DNA of 5,381 bases from Porticoccaceae bacterium (lineage in GTDB: Bacteria; Pseudomonadota; Gammaproteobacteria; Pseudomonadales; Porticoccaceae). Shown here in pieces: positions 1-5,381 of this stretch (position 1 is the stretch's first letter; each line of letters opens with the position of its first letter). Both the position numbers and the translations under genes were made by a program. The notes under the pieces are model-generated. The model was given only the letters and a program-made list of their open reading frames with translations, ran no database searches and was not told where the DNA came from. Location: positions 1 through 5,381 of the forward strand of contig JAPKCN010000134.1 of assembly GCA_028822945.1 (NCBI GenBank), in the 5' to 3' direction.

Positions 1-31
1 CTAGCTTAGGCGCATTGATAAGGGGCCTCTT

Positions 32-940
32 ATGCAGGGTAAGTCTATATTATTGACCGGTGGTAGTGGTTTTATCGGGCGTCATTTTTGTCGGTCGGCA
101 GTTCAATCTGGTGCAGCGGTTACGGTTTTGACACGCGATGTGAGATCGGCTGCAAAAGTTGTTCCTGAATCTGTAACGTTGTGCGCTCGTCTCGATCAAA
201 TTGACGCCGACAAGTCGTTTGATACGCTGGTAAATTTAGCTGGACAACCGCTGGCCGCTGGTCGCTGGAATGTCGCGCGTAAGCGCGAATTTTTTATTAG
301 TCGAGTGGATTTTACCGCGCGTTTGGTGAATTTTTTTGATCGCCGAAGCCAGCCACCAAAACAGGTAATCAGCGGTTCTGCAGTCGGCTATTATGGTCCG
401 GGTAAAGCACCAGTAAACGAGTTATCAGCACCGGCCGACGGTTTTTCGCATCAACTTTGCGATCGCTGGGAAGCAGCTGCCCGGGGCTTTGAAGGTCTGG
501 GTAGTCGCGTCTGTTACCTGCGTACCGGCATCGTTTTAGGGGAACTCGGAGCGCTCGCACGAATGCTACCGGCCTTTCGGTTGGGATTGGGCGGTCCAAT
601 AGGAGATGGCCAACAGCAGATGTCGTGGATACACCGCGACGACATGATCTCTCTAATCGCGCATTGCATTGATCATCCGACGCTGAGCGGGCCGGTGAAT
701 GCAACGGCGCCTAAACCGGTGAGCAATCGTCAGTTTAGCCGAGCACTTGGGCGCGCGTTAGGTCGTCCCGCGCTGTTAGCAATGCCGGGAGCAATCATAC
801 GTCTACTGTTTGGTGAGATGGGTGATGAACTGTTATTACGGGGACAGCACGCGCTGCCAGAGGTTTTGTTAACCAGTGGTTTCAAGTTTAAATACCCTGA
901 TTTGGAGGTTGCGCTTGAAGCGTTGTTAGGTAAAAGATAG
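32..940 (+). CDS. TIGR01777 family NAD(P)-dependent epimerase/oxidoreductase (YfcH/SDR39U1-like)
   Basis: The 302-residue product is an atypical (extended) short-chain dehydrogenase of the TIGR01777 family, which includes E. coli YfcH. It is predicted to be cytosolic and to bind NAD(P); the physiological substrate of the family is not settled. The Rossmann glycine motif TGGSGFIG is at residues 9-16. Family signatures follow in order: NLAGQPLA (68-75) with a downstream RW, SGSAVGYYG (114-122, carrying the Ser and Tyr of the active site), RTGIVLG (164-170), QMSWIHRDD (196-204), NATAP.PV.N..F (223-235), and a C-terminal GEM.DELLLRGQ (261-272) then GF.F.YPDLE. This is the usual order, and the length is about that of the family, so the gene looks intact. 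The ATG follows AGGGG at 21-25 with 6 bases between. It is the first gene of a + strand run; the dehydrogenase starts 55 bases downstream. Family assignment is firm, function is not. Confidence 0.93.
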   Translation: MQGKSILLTGGSGFIGRHFCRSAVQSGAAVTVLTRDVRSAAKVVPESVTLCARLDQIDADKSFDTLVNLAGQPLAAGRWNVARKREFFISRVDFTARLVNFFDRRSQPPKQVISGSAVGYYGPGKAPVNELSAPADGFSHQLCDRWEAAARGFEGLGSRVCYLRTGIVLGELGALARMLPAFRLGLGGPIGDGQQQMSWIHRDDMISLIAHCIDHPTLSGPVNATAPKPVSNRQFSRALGRALGRPALLAMPGAIIRLLFGEMGDELLLRGQHALPEVLLTSGFKFKYPDLEVALEALLGKR

Positions 941-980
941 ATTTTTTAGAGTATATAGTTAGTCTACTTGTAGCTTAAAT

Positions 981-987
981 AGGAGAG
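981..987 (+). promoter_or_regulatory. Shine-Dalgarno of the short-chain dehydrogenase
   Basis: AGGAGAG is a strong match, 8 bases before the ATG at 996. It fixes the start at 996 and not at the out-of-frame ATG four bases later. Confidence 0.75.
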
Positions 988-995
988 TATAAGTA

Positions 996-1832
996 ATGCA
1001 TGAATTTGCTAACAAGACGGTGGTTATTACTGGTGCTTCGGCCGGTGTCGGGGCAGCCTGCGCGAGAACTTTTGCTGCATCGGGTGCAAACCTGGTATTG
1101 GCGGCCCGTGGGGCACGTGCACTCGAGGCGATGGTTGACGAACTAAGCTCGCAGACACAGGTTATCGGTGTGCCTACAGACGTGGCCTATATCGCTCAAT
1201 GCGATAGCTTGTTAGCCCAAGCGGATGCAAAGTTTGGTAAAATTCATGTCCTTGTTAACAATGCGGGTATGCATCGACGTGGCGTTATAGAAGCGGTCGA
1301 TGCGCGAGCTATTGCGCAGATGGCAGACGTCAATATCCGCGCACCTATGTACCTATCGGCAGCTGTGCTGCCCTCTATGCGTCGCGCAGGCGAGGGAGCG
1401 ATTGTCATGGTCGGTTCGCTGGCCGGTATGGCGCCGCTGGCTGGCGCTGCGACTTACTCAGGGACTAAATCTGGATTACGCGCTTTTGCTTTTGCGATTG
1501 CCGACGAATTGCGCGATAGTGGCATTCAAGTCGGAGTGGTATCGCCGGGTCCCATTGAGACCGGTTTCATTATGGATGATATGGACGCTGTCGAAGATAT
1601 AGTATTCTCGCAACCAATGAGCACAGCAGTAGAAGTTGCAGAGGCCGTTATGATGTTGGCTAGAGGGCCGCGCAACGAAATAGCAATGCCCGTTGCGAGC
1701 GGTATGTTGACCCTTATAAGTTATTTATTCCCAGCTCTCCGTCGCTTGTTGCGTCCCGCGCTATATGCCAAGGGTAAAAAGAATAAAGCCAAATATAAAC
1801 AATTACGGATGCCAGCTGAGATCGGAGAGTAG
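996..1832 (+). CDS. Classical short-chain dehydrogenase/reductase (SDR) with basic C-terminal tail
   Basis: This 278-residue NAD(P)-dependent oxidoreductase has all the classical SDR motifs. The cofactor motif TGASAGVG is at residues 12-19, the NNAG structural motif at 88-91 and the active-site Asn at 113. The catalytic Ser is at 141 (VGSLAG), with Tyr154 and Lys158 in YSGTK. SPGPIETGF (183-191) matches the usual cofactor-closing PG motif. Substrate cannot be read from the sequence. Beyond the SDR core, residues 237-256 form a hydrophobic/arginine-containing stretch. A lysine-rich tail follows (about 259-268), which may tether the enzyme to membrane or lipid; that is inference. The ATG is preceded by AGGAGAG at 981-987, 8 bases away, which supports this start over the out-of-frame ATG at 1000. 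The esterase gene begins 5 bases after the stop, so the two are probably co-translated. Confidence 0.93.
   Translation: MHEFANKTVVITGASAGVGAACARTFAASGANLVLAARGARALEAMVDELSSQTQVIGVPTDVAYIAQCDSLLAQADAKFGKIHVLVNNAGMHRRGVIEAVDARAIAQMADVNIRAPMYLSAAVLPSMRRAGEGAIVMVGSLAGMAPLAGAATYSGTKSGLRAFAFAIADELRDSGIQVGVVSPGPIETGFIMDDMDAVEDIVFSQPMSTAVEVAEAVMMLARGPRNEIAMPVASGMLTLISYLFPALRRLLRPALYAKGKKNKAKYKQLRMPAEIGE
1824..1829 (+). promoter_or_regulatory. Shine-Dalgarno of the YbfF-like gene, inside the upstream gene
   Basis: GGAGAG lies 8 bases before the ATG at 1838 and overlaps the last codons of the dehydrogenase. A ribosome finishing the dehydrogenase would uncover or occupy this site, so coupled translation is likely. 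Confidence 0.75.
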
Positions 1833-1837
1833 TCGCC

Positions 1838-2629
1838 ATGAAACTTAATTACAGTCGGCGGGGCGAGGGTTCTTCGGTCGTTCTAATGCACGGTATGTTT
1901 GGTTCGCAAGGCAACCTTGGCACTGTCGCCCGAGCGCTTAGTGAGAACTTTAACACCCTGAGTTTAGATTTACGTAATCATGGCGGGTCGCCTCACGATC
2001 CAATGATGAGTCTGGAGACTATGGCTGAGGATTTGATTGAGACACTGGATTCATTGGCGATTGATCGCGTAGCGTTACTTGGTCACTCGCTGGGGGGTAA
2101 AGTGGCGATGCAGGCGGCATTGACCTATCCCGAGCGGATTGCCAAACTGGTTGTGGCAGACATAGCACCTGTGAGCTACACCCAGAGTCACAATCCGATC
2201 TTAGACGCGCTTAGGGTTCTTGATGAAAGCGTTATTAGAGGTCGTAAACAGGCTGATGATATATTAGCTAGGTATGAGGGTGATGCAGGAGTGCGCGGGT
2301 TTTTGCTCCAAAATCTGTTGCGTGTTGATGGTGGTGAGTATCGTCTGAGATTAAACGTAGCGGCTATCAGTACGCATTACTTTCATGGGTTAATGGCCGC
2401 TCCAGAGGGACAACCTTACAAGCAACCAGTGTTGTTTATCAAGGGCCAGATGTCGGCCTATATCCAAGATAAACATCGAGAGAACATGCGACGGATGTTT
2501 CCGGCATCTACAGTCGAGGTGATTGACGGTGCTGGCCATTGGTTACACTCTGAAAAACCAAGCGAGTTTAATCAAATGGCAACAGATTTTATGTTGGATC
2601 CAGACACCAGAGGTTCCTCGACCTGGTAA
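1838..2629 (+). CDS. ybfF: Alpha/beta hydrolase, YbfF-like esterase
   Basis: This 263-residue cytosolic alpha/beta hydrolase resembles E. coli YbfF, an acyl-ester/thioester hydrolase. The oxyanion-hole region HGMFGSQGNLG is at residues 18-28. DLRNHG.SPH (44-53) is a hallmark of the YbfF group. The nucleophile elbow GHSLGG (82-87) gives Ser84, the conserved ADIAPV.Y (107-114) gives the likely acid Asp108, and GAGHW.H (231-237) gives His234, so the triad is complete. The length is close to the family's, with about ten extra polar residues at the C terminus (DPDTRGSSTW). The start is set by GGAGAG at 1824-1829, 8 bases upstream and inside the end of the dehydrogenase gene, which implies translational coupling. 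YbfF-type proteins are known for hydrolysing short acyl esters and acyl-CoA in vitro; the in vivo role here is unknown. The gene symbol is by resemblance. Confidence 0.9.
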   Translation: MKLNYSRRGEGSSVVLMHGMFGSQGNLGTVARALSENFNTLSLDLRNHGGSPHDPMMSLETMAEDLIETLDSLAIDRVALLGHSLGGKVAMQAALTYPERIAKLVVADIAPVSYTQSHNPILDALRVLDESVIRGRKQADDILARYEGDAGVRGFLLQNLLRVDGGEYRLRLNVAAISTHYFHGLMAAPEGQPYKQPVLFIKGQMSAYIQDKHRENMRRMFPASTVEVIDGAGHWLHSEKPSEFNQMATDFMLDPDTRGSSTW

Positions 2630-2660
2630 TTTAGATAGTTTTATTTATAAACCACTATAC

Positions 2661-2666
2661 AAAGGA
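2661..2666 (+). promoter_or_regulatory. Shine-Dalgarno of the aminotransferase
   Basis: AAAGGA sits 8 bases before the ATG at 2675. It selects this start over the in-frame ATG at 2702 (residue 10). The family's N terminus (MFE.L.P...DPI) also begins here. Confidence 0.75.
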
Positions 2667-2674
2667 ATCGCACA

Positions 2675-3868
2675 ATGTTCGAACATCTCCAACCAACAAA
2701 AATGGATCCTATTCTAAGTCTCATGGCCGCCTACCGCGCCGACCCGCGGGAGCAAAAAATCGACCTAGGGGTCGGTGTCTATATGGATGATCGAGGTCAT
2801 ACGCCGGTGATGCGCGCAGTAAAAGAAGCTGAGGCGAGGTTGATGGAGTTAGAAGATACAAAAAGCTACCAAGGTATCGCTGGTGACCCCCAGTACAACG
2901 AGCATATCTTAGCGCTTTTGTTTGGCGCGCAGCACAGTATTTTAAAATCGGGTCGCGTTCGGACCATTCAGGCACCGGGGGGGTCCGGTGCGCTTCGCGT
3001 CGGTGCCGAACTGATTGGTCGAGCTAAGCCAAATGCCAAGGTTTGGGTGGGTATACCAACCTGGCCCAATCACATACCGCTTATCAGCGGTGCCGGCTTG
3101 AAGATCCAAGAATATCCGTATTATGACCTAGTAGCACGCAAAATTAATGTCGAGGCCATGATGGAGACACTGCGCGGCGTCCCATCCGGCGACATAGTGC
3201 TGTTACACGGCTGCTGCCACAACCCAACTGGGGCCGATTTGACAGAGGAACAATGGGATCAGATAGCCGACTTAGCCCTCGAACGAGGCTTCATACCCTA
3301 CATTGATACGGCGTATCAGGGGCTTGGTGAGGGTCTCGAGGTGGATGCCTATGGCGTTCGCAGTATGGCAATGAAACTTCCAGAAATGATCATAGCCTCT
3401 TCATGTTCTAAAAACTTTGGACTTTACCGAGAGCGCACGGGTTCGATCACTTTTCTATCCGCAACGCCGGCTCAGGCCGATATCGTTGCTAGTCAAGCGA
3501 TGTCTGTGGCTCGGCAGATGTACTCAATGCCGCCAGCTCACGGCGCGCTATTGGTGGCGATGATTTTAGGCGATCAGCAACTTCGTGCGCAGTGGAGCCA
3601 AGAGCTGGATGAAGTTCGCGACCGGATTAATGCTATGCGACAGCTTTTGACCGAGCGCATCCAGCAAAATGACGCTGGGATGGATTTTAGTCACATTCAA
3701 CAACAGCGCGGCATGTTTTCGTTCTTAGGTATCGCGAGTCAGCAGATCGAACGATTACGCGATGAATATGGCATTTATATCGTCTCGTCGACTCGGGTCA
3801 ATTTAGCCGGAATTAATTCTGGGAATATTGACTATCTTGCCGCATCGATGCATGCGGTGCTGGGTTAA
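2675..3868 (+). CDS. Aromatic/aspartate aminotransferase, class I PLP enzyme (AspC/TyrB family)
   Basis: This 397-residue PLP-dependent transaminase moves amino groups between aspartate or aromatic amino acids and 2-oxoglutarate, in the cytosol. It aligns without gaps to E. coli AspC at the catalytic positions. These are Tyr65 (KSYQGI.G), the phosphate-binding GGSGALR loop (102-108), Trp130 (TWPNH), Asn183 (CHNPTGAD), Asp211 and Tyr214 (DTAYQG), Lys246 as the PLP Schiff-base lysine, and Arg254. Arg280 (side-chain carboxylate) and Arg374 (alpha-carboxylate) are also present. The stretch around Lys246 reads SCSKNFGLYRERTG, which I associate more with tyrosine/aromatic aminotransferases of the TatA type than with E. 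coli AspC (SYSKNFG). Substrate choice between aspartate and tyrosine/phenylalanine is therefore open, and dual activity is likely. The ATG has AAAGGA at 2661-2666, 8 bases upstream. The stop overlaps that of the convergent kinase gene. Confidence 0.96.
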   Translation: MFEHLQPTKMDPILSLMAAYRADPREQKIDLGVGVYMDDRGHTPVMRAVKEAEARLMELEDTKSYQGIAGDPQYNEHILALLFGAQHSILKSGRVRTIQAPGGSGALRVGAELIGRAKPNAKVWVGIPTWPNHIPLISGAGLKIQEYPYYDLVARKINVEAMMETLRGVPSGDIVLLHGCCHNPTGADLTEEQWDQIADLALERGFIPYIDTAYQGLGEGLEVDAYGVRSMAMKLPEMIIASSCSKNFGLYRERTGSITFLSATPAQADIVASQAMSVARQMYSMPPAHGALLVAMILGDQQLRAQWSQELDEVRDRINAMRQLLTERIQQNDAGMDFSHIQQQRGMFSFLGIASQQIERLRDEYGIYIVSSTRVNLAGINSGNIDYLAASMHAVLG

Positions 3869-4407
3869 AGTTTCAGCGCTAAGAGTAAGTTGGCAGTTAT
3901 CTTTTGCGTGGAGGCGTCCGCACAGTCGATAACGATGTCGGCGTATTGGCGGTACAGCGGTTCGCGCTCGAGATACAGATCCTCGAAGGTCTGATCGGGA
4001 CGTCGGGCTATGCCACGCTGCCCATAGTCGTCGATGCGCCGTTCGAGTTCATCGACCGAGACCTGGAGATAGACGACTTTCGCTAGGCTTTTAATATGCG
4101 CCATACCGGCAGCTGAATAAACCGCACTGCCACCAGTGGCGATAACATTGTTCGGTAACGGCACATGCAGCAGTGTTTGCTCCTCGAGCGTTCTCAGGTA
4201 CAAGTAGCCCTGATCGTCTATGATCTCTTGCAGCGTTATACCGGCGGCCGTTTGGATGCCAATATCGGTATCGATAAAATACCAGCCGAGTTTTTTAGCC
4301 AGCAGTACCCCGAGCGTACTCTTGCCCGAACCGGGCATGCCAATGAGGGCTATGGACTGTGGGGTCGTATTAATACTGCGACCTGAGGCCGGTTTTTTAT
4401 TTGCCAT
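3865..4407 (-). CDS. Shikimate-kinase-like P-loop kinase
   Basis: The 180-residue product (from ATG at 4407) belongs to the shikimate kinase family, which phosphorylates the 3-hydroxyl of shikimate with ATP in the chorismate pathway. Visible motifs are Walker A GMPGSGKST (23-31), DTD (46-48, whose second Asp binds shikimate in AroK), and Arg72 in LRTLEE (the shikimate-binding Arg of FR..E). Also present are TGGS (91-94, in place of the usual GGG), the lid arginines R131 and R135-R136, and R.PLY...AD (148-157, with the adenine-side Arg148). Residues 92-104 read GGSAVYSAAGMAH, typical of a side branch of the family annotated as shikimate kinase or AAA ATPase and not of the main AroK line, so the true substrate is less certain. 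The first 16 residues are polar and precede the core. A longer TTG start at 4452 would add 15 residues but lacks a good ribosome site. The gene converges on the aminotransferase, and the stops overlap. Confidence 0.85.
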   Translation of the reverse strand: MANKKPASGRSINTTPQSIALIGMPGSGKSTLGVLLAKKLGWYFIDTDIGIQTAAGITLQEIIDDQGYLYLRTLEEQTLLHVPLPNNVIATGGSAVYSAAGMAHIKSLAKVVYLQVSVDELERRIDDYGQRGIARRPDQTFEDLYLEREPLYRQYADIVIDCADASTQKITANLLLALKL

Positions 4408-4680
4408 TAGATTTTCCCAGAATAAGCGGCTCGAGGCATCATTATGACTCAAGCTCAGTGGCCGAATCTAGCCATCGGAGCCAAGCTGATAGCGTTTAGT
4501 CATCGTAGTCGATGCCACGTTTGTCGGCGTACCGTTAAATCGCCTAAATATAACGAGTTTACTTAGCTGTGGCCGCCAAGCAATGCATAACCAATCACTA
4601 TGTTGCTCGCGGAATGGGTATTGATAGCTAGTCAGCGGGTGATACCAAATTGTTTGTCAAATGCCGACCTTGGGAAAGCG
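4408..4680. other. Intergenic stretch without a recognised gene
   Basis: This 273-base gap lies between the 3' end of the HAD remnant and the start of the kinase. I recognise no gene, RNA, repeat or terminator in it. It holds a TTGACA hexamer on the - strand (4660-4655) with no matching -10 at normal spacing. On the - strand a 62-codon open stretch runs from 4656 to 4471 in the kinase frame, with no start at its head. On the + strand a 40-codon ATG reading lies at 4444-4566. Neither resembles a family I know. The promoter of the kinase presumably lies here but I cannot place it. Confidence 0.6.
4415..4419 (-). promoter_or_regulatory. Shine-Dalgarno deciding the kinase start (TGGGA)
   Basis: Read on the - strand, TGGGA ends 7 bases before the ATG at 4407. 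The alternative TTG at 4452 has no comparable purine run ahead of it, and the 15 extra residues it would add do not look like part of the kinase fold. This supports the shorter 180-residue product. Confidence 0.55.
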
Positions 4681-5345
4681 CTATATATCGTTAACTGTGT
4701 ATGATTTTACGAGATCGAGTCGGTCGACAACGGTGTCTGCATCCGCGGTATACATGCGATTTGCGTGTCCATCAGCGCAGTAGGAGCTGCAGGGGAACCC
4801 AAGGCATAACATTATTGATGAATTTACTACTGCGATCCCGGCAGTGCTATTTTTTACAACGATACATCGGGATGGCGAAATATGCATTTTTCGGGCGGCG
4901 TATTGAAATATATCTGAGTAAAGTTTTCCCTTTACGACCAAGTTTTCTGAGAAGCTATTATGGGTAAACCAGTTTACATAAGTCGGTCTTGATAAATCCA
5001 AGCACGAGTTTTTTAGGCGAGGCTACAGGTGCAATACATATAGGTATTTTCCTCATTTAAGTAGCGGATTAGCACCACCAATCGCTTGCAGTTCAGCGCG
5101 GTATTTACCGATTATCACCTGCTTTAATTTAGCTTTAAAGTTAGTTGGTATAGTTTTTCAATTTCAACTGTCAAAGCTGAATCAACAGCCTCATCCTAGA
5201 TGCCAGCAAAGCGTATTCAAATCTCTTGTCTAGTAATTTTTTAGCCCAAAACTTTGTAGGCTTGATCATCTGCGATGTAAGCATTTATTTCACGGTCGAG
5301 CAGCACGCCATCGTAATCGAAGATTACATGCAAAACTTTGATCAT
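4681..5345 (-). pseudogene. Decayed HAD-superfamily hydrolase (subfamily IA, phosphoglycolate-phosphatase-like)
   Basis: Reading from the ATG at 5345, the first 34 codons give a HAD N terminus, with motif I FDYDGVLLD holding both aspartates (residues 10 and 12). The same frame continues through stops at 5243-5241 (TAA), 5219-5217 (TGA) and 5198-5196 (TAG), with HAD-cap-like text between them (KITRQEI, IRFAGI, DEAVDSALTVEIEKLYQLTL). It then hits TAA at 5126-5124. A second frame carries KYRAELQAIGGANPLLK, ending at TGA 5055-5053. A third frame carries CIAPVASPKKLVLGF, around the motif II region. From about 5001 the second frame runs open to TAG 4683-4681 with the C-terminal half: KGK.YSDIFQYAARKM (motif III Lys), CIVVKNSTAG (motif IV) and LGFPCSSYCADGHA. 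Total span, about 221 codons, fits an intact HAD-IA enzyme. Motif IV normally reads ..VVEDS.AG; here the acids are Lys and Asn, so activity is lost even if translated. Decay of a once complete phosphatase gene is the best reading. Confidence 0.85.
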
Positions 5346-5381
5346 ATTTGTCGTGGTCTTATACAAAGTTTAAAAACTGTT

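Noticed and set aside
1..31. End of an upstream gene at the left edge
   Set aside because: More than one frame is possible and too few codons are visible to support any call.
369..704. 111-codon open reading on the - strand inside the epimerase gene
   Set aside because: It lies wholly within the well-supported TIGR01777 gene and has no recognisable domain; a shadow of the + strand coding pattern.
941..995. Promoter in the AT-rich gap before the dehydrogenase
   Set aside because: TATATA-like text is present at 952-957, but no -35 element lies at normal spacing, so read-through from the upstream gene is equally likely.
1300..1602. 100-codon + strand reading in another frame of the dehydrogenase
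   Set aside because: It overlaps the SDR catalytic region, and its sequence is rich in Arg, Leu and Trp with no family resemblance.
2523..2717. 64-codon + strand reading spanning the esterase end and aminotransferase start
   Set aside because: It crosses two real gene ends in a different frame and has no domain or ribosome site of its own.
2721..2975. 84-codon - strand reading inside the aminotransferase
   Set aside because: Fully contained in a gene with all catalytic residues intact; low-complexity shadow.
3904..4447. Three + strand readings (60, 73 and 75 codons) opposite the kinase
   Set aside because: They mirror the kinase coding strand, and none shows a family motif.
4501..4514. CATCG-TAGT-CGATG hairpin as a terminator
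   Set aside because: The stem is only 5 base pairs with no following T run; small palindromes like this are common by chance.
4655..4660. Consensus -35 hexamer TTGACA on the - strand as a kinase promoter
   Set aside because: No -10-like hexamer lies at 16-18 bases (the sequence there is CCGCTGAC), and it sits about 250 bases from the kinase start.
4701..4967. 88-codon + strand reading opposite the HAD remnant
   Set aside because: The - strand text aligns in order with HAD-IA motifs; the + strand text resembles nothing and is basic shadow sequence.

Overview
The window reads as ordinary bacterial chromosome, most likely from a gammaproteobacterium. That guess rests on gene content: a TIGR01777-type epimerase, a YbfF-like esterase and an AspC/TyrB-type aminotransferase. 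It also rests on plain Shine-Dalgarno sites and roughly balanced base composition. No gene here fixes the taxon more closely. I see no phage, IS, CRISPR, tRNA or rRNA signature.

Left part (1-3868), all on the + strand. Three genes follow one another: a TIGR01777 family NAD(P)-dependent epimerase/oxidoreductase (32-940), a classical short-chain dehydrogenase (996-1832) and an alpha/beta hydrolase of the YbfF type (1838-2629). The second and third are 5 bases apart, and the hydrolase Shine-Dalgarno lies inside the end of the dehydrogenase gene. After a 45-base AT-rich gap comes a class I aromatic/aspartate aminotransferase (2675-3868) with every catalytic residue in place. The four may form one transcription unit, but there is no shared pathway beyond general oxidoreductase/hydrolase chemistry.

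Middle part (3865-4407), on the - strand. A shikimate-kinase-like P-loop kinase converges on the aminotransferase. The two stop codons overlap within the palindrome TTAA, so there is no intergenic space and no terminator between them. I prefer the ATG at 4407, which has a Shine-Dalgarno, over a longer TTG-initiated version reaching 4452.

Right part (4408-5381). No intact gene was found. Positions 4408-4680 have no recognisable gene. From 5345 down to 4681 on the - strand lies a decayed but nearly full-length HAD-superfamily (subfamily IA) phosphatase gene. The start, motif I and the C-terminal half can still be read, but the reading is broken by several nonsense codons and at least two frame changes, and catalytic motif residues are replaced. 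This remnant is the most informative unusual element. I did not find evidence of a novel multi-gene system.
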